Below, one piece after another: positions 34,366 to 42,361 of a stretch of DNA of 64,000 nt. Numbering within the stretch: position 1 is the first letter of the stretch; each line of letters begins with the position of its first letter. Source of the stretch: Desulfurellaceae bacterium bin18 (lineage in GTDB: Bacteria > Desulfobacterota > Binatia > Bin18). The DNA lies in the NCBI GenBank assembly GCA_002238415.1, contig MPMI01000029.1, forward strand, positions 1-64,000, read 5' to 3'. The notes beneath the pieces were generated by a model. It was given only the letters and a program-made list of their open reading frames with translations. It was not told the origin of the DNA and searched no databases. Both the position numbers and the translations under genes were made by a program.

Positions 34366-34902
34366 ATGTGTAACAGAGATGAGATAAGGAATAGTGTCTG
34401 TCAGGCATTGACCGAGGTGAATGATCGTCTGAGAGGTCAAGGGGCATCCGATACAGAGTGGACGACAGCTATCAAGACTGCACTCTGTCAAGCGGGTCAT
34501 GGTCTAAATTATCTTGTGGCCGCATCGCTCGACAGAAACAGGGTAGTAGCAGGATGCGCAGGCGGCCCCGACTTTGGGGAATGGCTTTTCGATTTAGTTT
34601 GGATGTTCTGGCATGGAGAACCACAACGACAATTGAATCGCATCTGTCTTGTCGTCGAATCGGAATGGGGAAATCGCGGTGACATCATGGACGATTTCGA
34701 GAAATTGCTCGTGGCTCGCTCAGATGTTCGCTTAATGATTTTTCAGGCGTCCAATGAAGTAGAAGTAAGAAAAATGTTTGACTTGCTTGAAAGGGAAGCG
34801 CAAGGATTTGAACAAAGCCAAGCTGGAGATTACTACCTTCTTGCCGGTTATGATTGTGAGGGCTCGATCTTCCTGTGGCGTGAACTCCAGGTAGAGCGTT
34901 AG
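34366..34902 (+). CDS. Hypothetical protein (178 aa), possible degenerate nuclease fold
   Basis: The frame is open from ATG 34366 to TAG, with lower GC than its neighbours. Residues FGEWLFDLVWMFW, then LVVESEWGNRGDIMDDFEKLLVARSDVRLMIFQ, recall the E-x-E...K core of PD-(D/E)XK folds (strand with acidic residues followed by a helix with Lys). This is a weak structural guess. No strong ribosome site precedes the ATG. It starts just after a structured RNA with terminator and overlaps the end of the minus-strand gene by four bases. Function unknown; the composition hints at transfer. Confidence 0.6.
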   Translation: MCNRDEIRNSVCQALTEVNDRLRGQGASDTEWTTAIKTALCQAGHGLNYLVAASLDRNRVVAGCAGGPDFGEWLFDLVWMFWHGEPQRQLNRICLVVESEWGNRGDIMDDFEKLLVARSDVRLMIFQASNEVEVRKMFDLLEREAQGFEQSQAGDYYLLAGYDCEGSIFLWRELQVER

Positions 34903-35246
34903 CGTTTTTTGGCTTGGGCCTCAATCAGCAACCATTGCGCTTGACCGATCCCGCGCAGGCTGCGGTATTCAGCCTCGGACCAGCCCTGATCCCCTCTTTT
35001 CCGAGCAACGTCAAGGGCCCGCGTCAGTACCGATTCACACATCTCAAGTAATGGCACGAGTTCCCGGTCCACCTCGTCCAAAGGAGTCTCAAGGAATGCG
35101 GTCTGGAAATGGGGCAGCAGGGTAGCAAGCGATGCCTGAGTGCGCCTCCCGTTTCCTTGACGCGGAGTTGTAGCCTCACTTGCAGCAGAAAAAAACGCAA
35201 AGCCGAGTTGACCGGAGTTGTGTGGGTGATCCGTTTTGTCTGTCAC
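34899..35246 (-). CDS. Hypothetical protein downstream of holA (115 aa)
   Basis: The protein has 115 residues, mostly helical and soluble: DEVDRELVPLLEMCESVLTRALDVARKRG and GIGQAQWLLIEAQAKKR. Its start overlaps the end of holA by four bases, which suggests translational coupling. No recognised family. The gene ends convergently with the plus-strand hypothetical, overlapping by four bases. Confidence 0.65.
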   Translation of the reverse strand: MTDKTDHPHNSGQLGFAFFSAASEATTPRQGNGRRTQASLATLLPHFQTAFLETPLDEVDRELVPLLEMCESVLTRALDVARKRGDQGWSEAEYRSLRGIGQAQWLLIEAQAKKR

Positions 35247-36274
35247 AGTCTGGACCCACCTCCAGTAGCTCCTCTCCCACAGACGTCCAACACAAAGGCA
35301 TCGAACAAGAGACGTGGGGAAGTCGGACTCGATTTGAGGGCCAGGTCTAATTGCGAGGCGTGTCGCAAGATGCGGCGCAGGTCTGCATTTGAAAAGACAC
35401 GACTCTGCTCCACGGCAGCGCGTAGCCGCTGGCCGCGCAACCCGACCGCCCGCTCAATCTGACTGCTCGGAGCATGAGCATCGGACAAGTCCTTGACTTG
35501 CCACAGACGCCGGAAATGACTGACTAGCGCGTGCAAGGCAGGGAGCGCTCGCTTCTCATTGCTCAATACTTCCTGTACCAGGCGGACCGCCCGTTTGCTG
35601 TTGCGTCGCCCCAAAGCCTCGGCCAGATCAAAGGCCGAGTGCTGATGCAGATCCCCCGTACATTGCCTGACCACGGCCTGGCCTATTTCGGTTGCCGGGA
35701 AAACAAAAGCAACCAGCTTGTCAATCTCGGTGGACAAGGCAAGCAGATCGGTTCCAATATGGTCGGCCAAATACGAGGCCGCCTCGGCGCTGACACGGAC
35801 ACCCCGTTCCCGGGCAAAACGCTGCGCCCAGCCGGGGATCTGGTTGATAAAAGGCGAACGGAATTCGCCAACAAACCCCCGCTTTGCACACACAGAAAAG
35901 AATTTCTGGCTGAGATTGGCCCTACCCTGCACGCAGACCACCAGGGGCTGACTGTCGTCCCGGAATTCGGCCTCGGTCGCCAGACTTTCCCGGTCGGCGG
36001 CAGACAGTTGGCCCGCGCCCTTGAGTACGATTAACTGACGTTCGGCAAAAAGTGAGGCACTACCCCAAGCCTCAAGTAGCTGCTCAAGAGGATCTTCTCC
36101 CGCATAAAACGTATGCACTGCCGGGTTTTCACCCAGACGAGCCCGCACCAAGGCGATGGCGCGATGAATGAAGTATACCTCCTCACCATGAAAGAGGTAG
36201 AGCGGGTGGAGTGGCTCTTTGGTCAGGAGCGCAAAAATTTCGTCAGGTTGGCGAAACGTCTTTCTCGTCTGCAT
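35243..36274 (-). CDS. holA: DNA polymerase III subunit delta
   Basis: The protein has 343 residues. It starts MQTRKTFRQPDEIFALLTKE and has PLYLFHGEEVYFIHRAIALV, the degenerate Walker region typical of HolA. Then come FAERQLIVLKGAG, YLADHIGTDLLALSTEIDKL and FDLAEALGRRNSKRAVRLVQ. Delta is part of the clamp loader that opens the beta clamp. A GTG at 36286, overlapping the previous TAG, is an alternative start four codons upstream. It follows the sdh genes without a gap. Confidence 0.92.
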   Translation of the reverse strand: MQTRKTFRQPDEIFALLTKEPLHPLYLFHGEEVYFIHRAIALVRARLGENPAVHTFYAGEDPLEQLLEAWGSASLFAERQLIVLKGAGQLSAADRESLATEAEFRDDSQPLVVCVQGRANLSQKFFSVCAKRGFVGEFRSPFINQIPGWAQRFARERGVRVSAEAASYLADHIGTDLLALSTEIDKLVAFVFPATEIGQAVVRQCTGDLHQHSAFDLAEALGRRNSKRAVRLVQEVLSNEKRALPALHALVSHFRRLWQVKDLSDAHAPSSQIERAVGLRGQRLRAAVEQSRVFSNADLRRILRHASQLDLALKSSPTSPRLLFDAFVLDVCGRGATGGGSRL

Positions 36275-36285
36275 CGAGGGGCGCA

Positions 36286-37173
36286 CTATGATCTGATACT
36301 GACCTCCAGTTGACGCGAAACGGCTTCGGTCGAAACGATGTGCCGCTGGAGTTCCATTTCCTTCTCATCGAAGCCAAAGGCCAGACCCAGGAGCTGAGGC
36401 AGGTGGATAATCGGCATCCCAATCTGGGTCCCGGCCTGTTTCTCGGCCGTCGGCTGGTTGGCGTCAAGATTGAGATGACACAGGGGACAGGGCGTCACCA
36501 TGCAGTCGGCCCCCTTCGTCTTGGCGTCACCGGTATGGTCGCTCACCATCCGCATTGAATTTTCTTCGTTGACCGTCAGAATCGGAAAGCCGCAGCATTT
36601 TGACTTGCCGCTCGAATCTACGGACTCGGCACCAAGAACGTCGAGCAAGTCTTCTAAATAGGTTTTCCGTCCCGACAAGCCCTTGGGCGCAATAATGGAG
36701 GTCGGACGACGGATATAACAGCCATAGAACGGCGCGACCTTGAGCCCGGTCAGTTTCCGCTTGATATACGGCTTGAGGTTCTCCACCCCATAGTCTTCCA
36801 TCAGCACCCATAAGAGGTGCTTGACCTCCACCGTACCTTTGTATTCCAGCCCCTCCTCGGCCAGATATTCGGTGTTAATCTTTTGGCGATACTCAGGCTC
36901 GTTTTTGAAGCGGTGGTTGGCCTGGGTAAAGATCCCCTGACAGGTACTGCAGATCGTCATGAGAGAGGAAAGCCCCATGGCTTCCACCTTGGCCAAGGTG
37001 CGTGCGTTGATGGGGTCGGACAGATCACGGCTCAACACCCCGGCACCGGTACAGCCGACATCGGTCACTTCTTCGATTTCGATCCCGAGTGTTTCCGCCA
37101 CCTTGACCGAAGCGGGATAGAGTTCAGGACACGCCCCACGCGACACACAGCCTGGATAAAATGCGTACTTCAT
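36286..37173 (-). CDS. HdrB/SdhE-like CCG-domain subunit of a type-E succinate dehydrogenase
   Basis: The protein has 295 residues with two CCG-type halves. First half: YPGCVSRGA, VGCTGAGV, CSTCQGI. Second half: YGCYIRRP, KCCGFPI, CPLCHLNLDA. Such subunits bind a special 4Fe-4S cluster and replace the membrane anchors in type-E succinate:quinone oxidoreductases, or act in heterodisulfide reductases. In the first motif the paired cysteines are reduced to one (Cys-Thr), while the second is complete. ATG overlaps the sdhB stop as ATGA. No haem-binding SdhC/SdhD genes are near, which supports the type-E layout. Confidence 0.82.
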   Translation of the reverse strand: MKYAFYPGCVSRGACPELYPASVKVAETLGIEIEEVTDVGCTGAGVLSRDLSDPINARTLAKVEAMGLSSLMTICSTCQGIFTQANHRFKNEPEYRQKINTEYLAEEGLEYKGTVEVKHLLWVLMEDYGVENLKPYIKRKLTGLKVAPFYGCYIRRPTSIIAPKGLSGRKTYLEDLLDVLGAESVDSSGKSKCCGFPILTVNEENSMRMVSDHTGDAKTKGADCMVTPCPLCHLNLDANQPTAEKQAGTQIGMPIIHLPQLLGLAFGFDEKEMELQRHIVSTEAVSRQLEVSIRS

Positions 37174-38138
37174 ACTTCGCTCCTCTGGGCTTTGTCTATG
37201 ATGCGTCGAATCGCCTCGGCGCCCGGCCGCTTGTGATGGAAATACGGCAGCGGGGCCTTGCCCTTGGGGATGGCCCGGATCACCGTGGGCAGGAGTTTCG
37301 CCAAGCCCGCAATATTGGTCAGGCCCTCACTCTCGATCGCCAGCCGGCCTTCATCCAGCCAGCCGCTCCGCTTGACCGAATTCAGGAAGCTATCGTAATG
37401 CCGCTGTACCTTGGGATTCCTGGTGCCGGAGCGAATGCCCTGTCGAATCGCCTCGTCACGCACCTCGAACAGTCGGTCGGTCGGTTCCAGGCCCAGAGGG
37501 CAATGCCCATTGGCCTCAAAACAGTGCGTGCAGTCCCAGACACCACCAGGCTCGCTAACCAGCGTTAAGCGCTCATCGTGCTGCCCGTCGCGTGGGTCGA
37601 AAACGGCTCGATACGCCTTGGTCAGGGCGGCCGGACCGACAAAGTCCTTGTCAATTTTAATCACCGCACAGCCCTCGTCACACAGGCCGCACATGACACA
37701 GCTCATCGCCTTGCGAACTTCGGCCAGTTGCTCCTCGGCGACCACGTATTCGCCCTCGGGTTCTGGCTCGCGGGGCGTAATCCAGGGTTGGACCGCCTTG
37801 ATTTTCTTCCAGAGGAAGTCCTCGAGGTCATACACCAGGTCTTTCAGTACCGGGATATTGCGAATAGGTTCGACGGTCACCACGCCATTCTTGACCGTTT
37901 TGGCGATTTTCAGGCTACAGCCAAGCCGGCCCTTTTTGTTTATACGGAGCGCGCAGTCACCACACGATCCCCGCTCACACGAGGCCCGAAACGCCAGGCT
38001 GGGGTCCTGCTCGTCCCGAATATGTCTGAGCCCATCCATCACGGTCGCCGAATCCGGCAGGTCTACCTGGTAGGTCGCAAAATCCGGTTTGCTGCCATTT
38101 TCAGGGTCGAAACGGTAGACCTTAAATGTTGTTTCCAT
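37170..38138 (-). CDS. sdhB: Succinate dehydrogenase / fumarate reductase iron-sulfur subunit
   Basis: The protein has 322 residues. The N-terminal [2Fe-2S] site is CERGSCGDCALRINKKGRLGC-like (four Cys in the usual spacing). The C-terminal ferredoxin part has SCVMCGLCDEGC and DCTHCFEANGHCPLG. It carries electrons from the FAD subunit to the quinone side. It is longer than E. coli SdhB (about 238), because of a C-terminal extension of about 70 residues, a common feature of type-E enzymes. Located between sdhA and the HdrB-like gene, overlapping the latter by four bases. Confidence 0.9.
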   Translation of the reverse strand: METTFKVYRFDPENGSKPDFATYQVDLPDSATVMDGLRHIRDEQDPSLAFRASCERGSCGDCALRINKKGRLGCSLKIAKTVKNGVVTVEPIRNIPVLKDLVYDLEDFLWKKIKAVQPWITPREPEPEGEYVVAEEQLAEVRKAMSCVMCGLCDEGCAVIKIDKDFVGPAALTKAYRAVFDPRDGQHDERLTLVSEPGGVWDCTHCFEANGHCPLGLEPTDRLFEVRDEAIRQGIRSGTRNPKVQRHYDSFLNSVKRSGWLDEGRLAIESEGLTNIAGLAKLLPTVIRAIPKGKAPLPYFHHKRPGAEAIRRIIDKAQRSEV

Positions 38139-38177
38139 AGGTCCCCTCCATTCTCTACCTTCAGTAAGAGACTCCCG

Positions 38178-39800
38178 TCACGCAGACTGCCCGGCATTGA
38201 CCACCGGACTGGTGGCCAGGCTTGGTCCATCGGGTCCACACGTCACCAACGAATGATGCTGCCACTCTGCATCGTTCGTTGCCGGGAAGTCACTCCGGTG
38301 GTGGACGCCACGGCTTTCCTGTCGTTCCTGGGCCGCGGTCACAATGGCTCCGGCAACGTCGAGCAGCGCTCCCAGCTCATAAAAAGTGAGCAATTCATGG
38401 TTATACATTTTTCCGTGATGTCGGAGTCCAACCTGAGTGTAGCGAGTCTGTAAGTCGGCGACACAGCGGGCGGCCTCTTGTAACCTGGCTTCGTCCCGTA
38501 CCAGCCCAACGTGCTCGGCCATTGTGTTCGCCAGCGCACGCTGAATCGTGACCACCGTATCCCCCGCCGTCGGGCGGGAAAAAATTACCTCCAGGGTTCG
38601 TCGAGTGTCCTGCAGGGCAGAGTCGGCAATCGTCCTGGGATCGATACTCGATACATGGGCGGCCGCAGCGCTACCGGCCCGCCGACCAAAGACAACGCTG
38701 GCGGTCAGCGCATTCCCAGCCAAGGCATTGGCCCCGTGTACCCCAGGGGAGGCACACTCTCCGGCAGCAAACAGACCAGAGACAGCCGTTGCCCCGTTCG
38801 TATCGGTCTGGATGCCACCCAGGACCCGATGCATGCGCGGCATAACAGGCAGCGGTGCGCTGTCCAGACTGATGCCAGCCATATCATTGGCCGCTCGCTC
38901 CAAATAGAGGAATCGGGCGCCAATACGCTCTTTGCCAATCGAGCGGAAATCGAGTGTCGCACCGTCCTCGGCGGAAGCGAGCGAGCGACACAGCGCGTCC
39001 CGAAGCGGCGGATCGTCTGCCTGAAGGATGGGCTGTCCGTCCGGGTTGCACAGCACAGCACCTTCGCCCAAGGCGCCTTCAGAGGCAAAGGCCGCCCGTT
39101 CGCAAAAGCCCAGGGGATGGTATTGCACCATTTCCATATCCCTGAGGCCCAGCCCGGCCCTATAGGCCAGGCTCATACCGTCACCGCAGCACGATTGCGA
39201 GGCTGTGCTCGGGGTATAGACACGCCCGGCGCCACCCGTGGCCAGTACCACAGCGGACGCACTGAACGCATCGAGCTTACCAGTGCCAAGTTCCAGGGCG
39301 AGCACCCCGCGACAGATGCCGTCCTCAACAACGAGGGAGGTCGCGAGCCACTCTTCATGACTGGGAATCTCTTCCCGTATACATTGCTCATAGAGTGTGT
39401 TGAGCACTGCATGACCGGTCATATCGGCAGAAAATGCCGTGCGCGGGCTGGTATGCCCGCCGAGAGCCCACCGGTCGAGTTTGCCCTCAGTATTCCGGTT
39501 AAACGGCACCCCGATATGGTCGAGCTGAATAATGTCGTCTGACGCTGTGCGGCACATCTCCTCAACAGCCGCGTGATCGCACAGGCCCGCTCCGGCCCGT
39601 ACCGTATCCTGGGCGTGCTGCTGCCACGAATCGTCTTTTCCAAAGGCTGCGTTCAGCCCGTCTGACGAGGTCGCGGAATGGCTGCGTAGCGGATGGGTCT
39701 TGCTGAGCAGGGCAACCTGTACGCCGGCCTGCTTGGCCGCAAGGGCGGCCCGGAGTCCGGCAACCCCGCCACCGACAATAAGAACATCGTATTTGAGCAT
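38178..39800 (-). CDS. sdhA: Succinate dehydrogenase / fumarate reductase flavoprotein subunit
   Basis: The protein has 540 residues from ATG 39800. FAD site: YDVLIVGGGVAGLRAALAAKQAG. HSATSSDGLNAAF is the region of the FAD-linking histidine, followed by GGHTSPRTAF, MVQYHPLG, and the late GVHGANALAGNALTASVVFGR. It oxidises succinate to fumarate, or runs in reverse. sdhB follows at 39 bp. The enzyme with its HdrB-like subunit would sit at the inner membrane and feed quinone. Confidence 0.9.
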   Translation of the reverse strand: MLKYDVLIVGGGVAGLRAALAAKQAGVQVALLSKTHPLRSHSATSSDGLNAAFGKDDSWQQHAQDTVRAGAGLCDHAAVEEMCRTASDDIIQLDHIGVPFNRNTEGKLDRWALGGHTSPRTAFSADMTGHAVLNTLYEQCIREEIPSHEEWLATSLVVEDGICRGVLALELGTGKLDAFSASAVVLATGGAGRVYTPSTASQSCCGDGMSLAYRAGLGLRDMEMVQYHPLGFCERAAFASEGALGEGAVLCNPDGQPILQADDPPLRDALCRSLASAEDGATLDFRSIGKERIGARFLYLERAANDMAGISLDSAPLPVMPRMHRVLGGIQTDTNGATAVSGLFAAGECASPGVHGANALAGNALTASVVFGRRAGSAAAAHVSSIDPRTIADSALQDTRRTLEVIFSRPTAGDTVVTIQRALANTMAEHVGLVRDEARLQEAARCVADLQTRYTQVGLRHHGKMYNHELLTFYELGALLDVAGAIVTAAQERQESRGVHHRSDFPATNDAEWQHHSLVTCGPDGPSLATSPVVNAGQSA

Positions 39801-39904
39801 AGACACTCTCTAGCGCAGGCCACTATAACCGAAATGGCACGAGAAGGGCAAATCCAGCCAAGCGCCCTGCCGGCGGCGGCTCTTTCCACTCTCCAGGCTG
39901 TCGT

Positions 39905-40501
39905 CTAGGCATCTTTTCTCAGCCTGGTCCCGACACATTCGATCAGTCGCTTTTCCGTGACAATGTAGTCCACACGCTCGTCATGCTCATCAATAGGGAT
40001 ATGCGAGACGATTTGGTAGTCATGGGCAAGACCAACCCGTAGCGCGCCGGCCAGTAAGTTTCTCAACACTCGGTCATAATAGCCTCGGCCCCGTCCAAGT
40101 CGGTGTCCGGCCCGATCAAAACCAACGCCGGGGATCAGCACCAGATCAGTTTGGGCGACACTCGTGAGCAGGTCTTCTCCGGGTGGGACCGGGATATCAA
40201 AAACCCCTGGAATCAAAGGCTCGTTATCGTGACGCCTGACAAACTCAACCTCCTGTTTATCTGCCGTCACTCTCGGATAGTAGACGTCTATTCCTCGCCG
40301 GCAGGCTGCCTGCCATAGCCCTTCGGTTTCCACCTCATTTTCATCGGAACTGTACAGCAGAATCTGCCGGGCCTGGTGAAACATCGCCTGCGCACACAAA
40401 CGAGCCGCAATCCGCTGACTGTTTTTCCTGACGTCCTGGGCTGAGAGGGCCCGCCGCCGCTGACGGAGCAGCGTGCGAAGCCGTCGTTTTTCGGCCAACA
40501 T
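39905..40501 (-). CDS. 5-formyltetrahydrofolate cyclo-ligase
   Basis: The protein has 198 residues from ATG 40501. Family motifs: LAEKRRLRTLLRQRRRAL, ILLYSSDENEVET, DLVLIPGVGFDRAGHRLGRGRGYYDRVL and VGLAHDYQIV. It converts 5-formyl-THF to methenyl-THF with ATP. A 9-bp minisatellite lies immediately upstream of the start (40509-40607), so its ribosome-binding region is repeat-derived and weak. The longer reading translates the repeat and is rejected. Confidence 0.94.
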   Translation of the reverse strand: MLAEKRRLRTLLRQRRRALSAQDVRKNSQRIAARLCAQAMFHQARQILLYSSDENEVETEGLWQAACRRGIDVYYPRVTADKQEVEFVRRHDNEPLIPGVFDIPVPPGEDLLTSVAQTDLVLIPGVGFDRAGHRLGRGRGYYDRVLRNLLAGALRVGLAHDYQIVSHIPIDEHDERVDYIVTEKRLIECVGTRLRKDA

Positions 40502-40508
40502 AAACGCC

Positions 40509-40607
40509 ACCCGACCCAATCAACTCAACAGACCCTATGGACCCTATAGACTCAATGGACCCAACAGACCCAACAAACCCCATGGACCCTATAGACCCAC
40601 CCGACTC
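40509..40607. repeat. 9-bp minisatellite (about 11 units)
   Basis: Units on the plus strand include AACAGACCC, TATGGACCC, TATAGACTC, AATGGACCC, AACAGACCC, AACAAACCC, CATGGACCC, TATAGACCC and ACCCGACTC, consensus WAYRGACCC. The period stays at nine bases across the whole stretch, so a frame through it would read Gly-Ser-Ile/Val repeats. It fills the space between the MaoC gene and the cyclo-ligase gene. Confidence 0.9.
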
Positions 40608-40609
40608 CC

Positions 40610-41050
40610 CTACCCCCGTTGGGGCAAGGTAAAAGTCGCCTCACCAGTCAGAATCTTCTCCCCTTTTTGATTCTGCTGCCAGATCTCACAATCGACCCGC
40701 GGCTCGTCATTGGCATGATATGTCCGCTTCACCACTCCACCACAGGTCAAGCGATCACCCGGAAAAACATTGGCGGCAAAACGGAGCCTGGTTTTGCGCA
40801 GGTCCCAGGGATGATGCAGCCAATCGGTCAGAAAACGGTACAGAAAAGTTTCGTTGAGGGGACCTTGCTGTACAACGTCGGGCAGCCCCCGTTCCTGCGC
40901 GTAGACACGGTCAAGATGCAGCGGATTGGTGTCGCGAAGAATAATGGCGACGGGGATATAGGACAGACGGTCCATCGGACCATAGGTCGCCTGGGGGAGC
41001 GGCATGCCCTCATACGCCTCGTCAAAAAATGTTTTCGGGCGGGTGTCCAT
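40610..41050 (-). CDS. MaoC-like hydratase/dehydratase subunit
   Basis: The protein has 146 residues and one hot-dog domain. RDTNPLHLDRVYAQERGLPDVVQQGPL is the hydratase motif with catalytic Asp and His. FLTDWLHHPWDLRKTRLRFAANVFPGDRL continues the fold. It works on acyl-CoA or acyl thioesters. The gene before it (three-base gap) encodes the second hot-dog half, so both together form a HTD2/MaoC-type heteromer. Confidence 0.85.
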   Translation of the reverse strand: MDTRPKTFFDEAYEGMPLPQATYGPMDRLSYIPVAIILRDTNPLHLDRVYAQERGLPDVVQQGPLNETFLYRFLTDWLHHPWDLRKTRLRFAANVFPGDRLTCGGVVKRTYHANDEPRVDCEIWQQNQKGEKILTGEATFTLPQRG

Positions 41051-41053
41051 TGG

Positions 41054-41533
41054 CTATTTGAACAGGATGTACGACTGCGCTCCCTGAAGGGCCACCACCT
41101 CAGAGTCGTCCGTCGCGGTAAAATGGACCTGGATCACGTCAAACGTGTTTTTCCCTTTCTTCTCGTACACGTTCGCAACTTCGGACCGAACGGTCAGCGT
41201 TTCACCCACATAGAGGGGCCGCAGATATTCCAGTTCCTGCTCGCCAAACATGGCGGTTCCGGTCCGATAGTTGAACAGAAAGTCTCGCTCCCAATCGAAA
41301 GCCTGGAGCAGCGCCTGCACCGCAACAAAGGGGGCAAACGAGGGCGGAATAACCCGGCGCTCGTAGCCGGCCGCTTGGGCTTTTTCGTCACTCAGAAAGG
41401 CGGCCTGCTCCTCACCCGCAACTGACAGATAGTCGTGGATATCGTCCTCACGAATCGTGTAGCGAACGGGAGACAGAACGCGACCGATCAGGCAGGTCCG
41501 ATCCGGCGCGGTGACAGATTCTTGGCTGGGCAT
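41054..41533 (-). CDS. FAS1-like/MaoC N-terminal dehydratase subunit
   Basis: The protein has 159 residues with a hot-dog fold lacking the catalytic D...H motif. RYTIREDDIHDYLSVAGE, RVIPPSFAPFVAVQALLQAF, and EYLRPLYVGETLTVRSEVANVYEKKGKNTFDV are typical of MaoC N-terminal partners. It pairs with the downstream MaoC subunit. Substrate unknown; presumably a 3-hydroxyacyl-CoA connected to the CoA-transferases of this genome. Confidence 0.85.
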   Translation of the reverse strand: MPSQESVTAPDRTCLIGRVLSPVRYTIREDDIHDYLSVAGEEQAAFLSDEKAQAAGYERRVIPPSFAPFVAVQALLQAFDWERDFLFNYRTGTAMFGEQELEYLRPLYVGETLTVRSEVANVYEKKGKNTFDVIQVHFTATDDSEVVALQGAQSYILFK

Positions 41534-41572
41534 GGATTAGGGCGGGACGCCGGACCCGACGCCCCTTGGGAC

Positions 41573-41971
41573 TTACTTTCCAAATACCGCGTTCACCAGT
41601 TCAGTATCCAGATATTCGGTGACCTGCTGCACTTTCCCATTTTCAAGTCGGAAGACCTGAGCGTAGGTGTTGTTATACGCCTTACCAGACTTGGTCATGG
41701 ACTCGCCGCGGCCCTGCATGACAACATTGTCCCCTTCCGCAATCAGATTGTCCACGTGCACGGTCAGCCCGTTTTCGAGCTGTGCCCCGAGGGGGGCCAG
41801 GACCTTTTCAACGAACTCCGCCTTGCCCTTGAACACACCCGAGAATTTGGTCGAGCCGATCAGGGTGAAATTGACATCGTCCGCCAGGGTACTCAAAAAG
41901 GCGTCCGCATTCCCTTTCGAGAGTTCGGCAAACATATTGCTGATGATTTCCTTATTCTCTGCTGCACTCAT
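41573..41971 (-). CDS. SnoaL-like (NTF2 fold) protein
   Basis: The protein has 132 residues. MSAAENKEIISNMFAELSKGN, DAFLSTLADDVNFTLIG, GKAEFVEKVLAPL, and YAQVFRLENGKVQQVTEYLD match the SnoaL/NTF2 cone fold. Such proteins are cyclases, isomerases or ligand-binding proteins. The catalytic specificity cannot be read. It lies 39 bp upstream of the dehydratase pair on the same strand. GGAGGAAATC precedes the ATG. Confidence 0.82.
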   Translation of the reverse strand: MSAAENKEIISNMFAELSKGNADAFLSTLADDVNFTLIGSTKFSGVFKGKAEFVEKVLAPLGAQLENGLTVHVDNLIAEGDNVVMQGRGESMTKSGKAYNNTYAQVFRLENGKVQQVTEYLDTELVNAVFGK

Positions 41972-42114
41972 GATTTCCTCCTGTGAAATATTCTTCGCCG
42001 GGAGAACTGTACGCCGGATGACAAAAGGGTGTCAAGATTAAGATACCCGGATGCAGATTCCATTACTCGGCGGCCCCCCCACTCCCCTGCGCCGTGCCTG
42101 TCTGCGCCAGGGGG

Positions 42115-42178
42115 CCAGGAAGGCGGGCTTCCAGCCCGCAAAGGGGAAAACAGCGGCCAAGATGGCCGCGCTCCCAGG
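42115..42178. repeat. Dispersed double-palindrome repeat, copy 2 (inverted)
   Basis: It is the inverse of copy 1: GCGGGCT-TCC-AGCCCGC and GCGGCCA-AGA-TGGCCGC, bounded by CCAGGA and CTCCCAGG. Between the two palindromes this copy has 13 bases (AAAGGGGAAAACA) where copy 1 has two. The 390-bp stretch 41972-42361 holds no gene. Confidence 0.8.
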
Positions 42179-42261
42179 CAGCGGGCGGGCGAGCGGCCCG
42201 AGGCGGGGGCCGCCGGACCGGTCCCGGGAGGCTTACGCCACAATATGCATTACACGTCCTG

Positions 42262-42320
42262 GGAGGGCAAGAGGAAACGTGCCCTCCAAATAGCCCTCAA
42301 TGCGGGACACGTTTCCTCTT
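42262..42320 (-). terminator. Long hairpin with an alternative inner hairpin
   Basis: A perfect 13-bp inverted repeat, AAGAGGAAACGTG / CACGTTTCCTCTT (42269-42281 with 42308-42320), lies 42 bp past the stop of the minus-strand hydrolase. The left arm can instead pair in GGAGGGCA/TGCCCTCC (42262-42269 with 42280-42287). The two folds exclude one another. A terminator role is likely; the alternative fold is noted. Confidence 0.6.
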
Positions 42321-42361
42321 TGTGGCCGTAGGCCGGGGTGGGTTCCTTTTTGCATCATACC

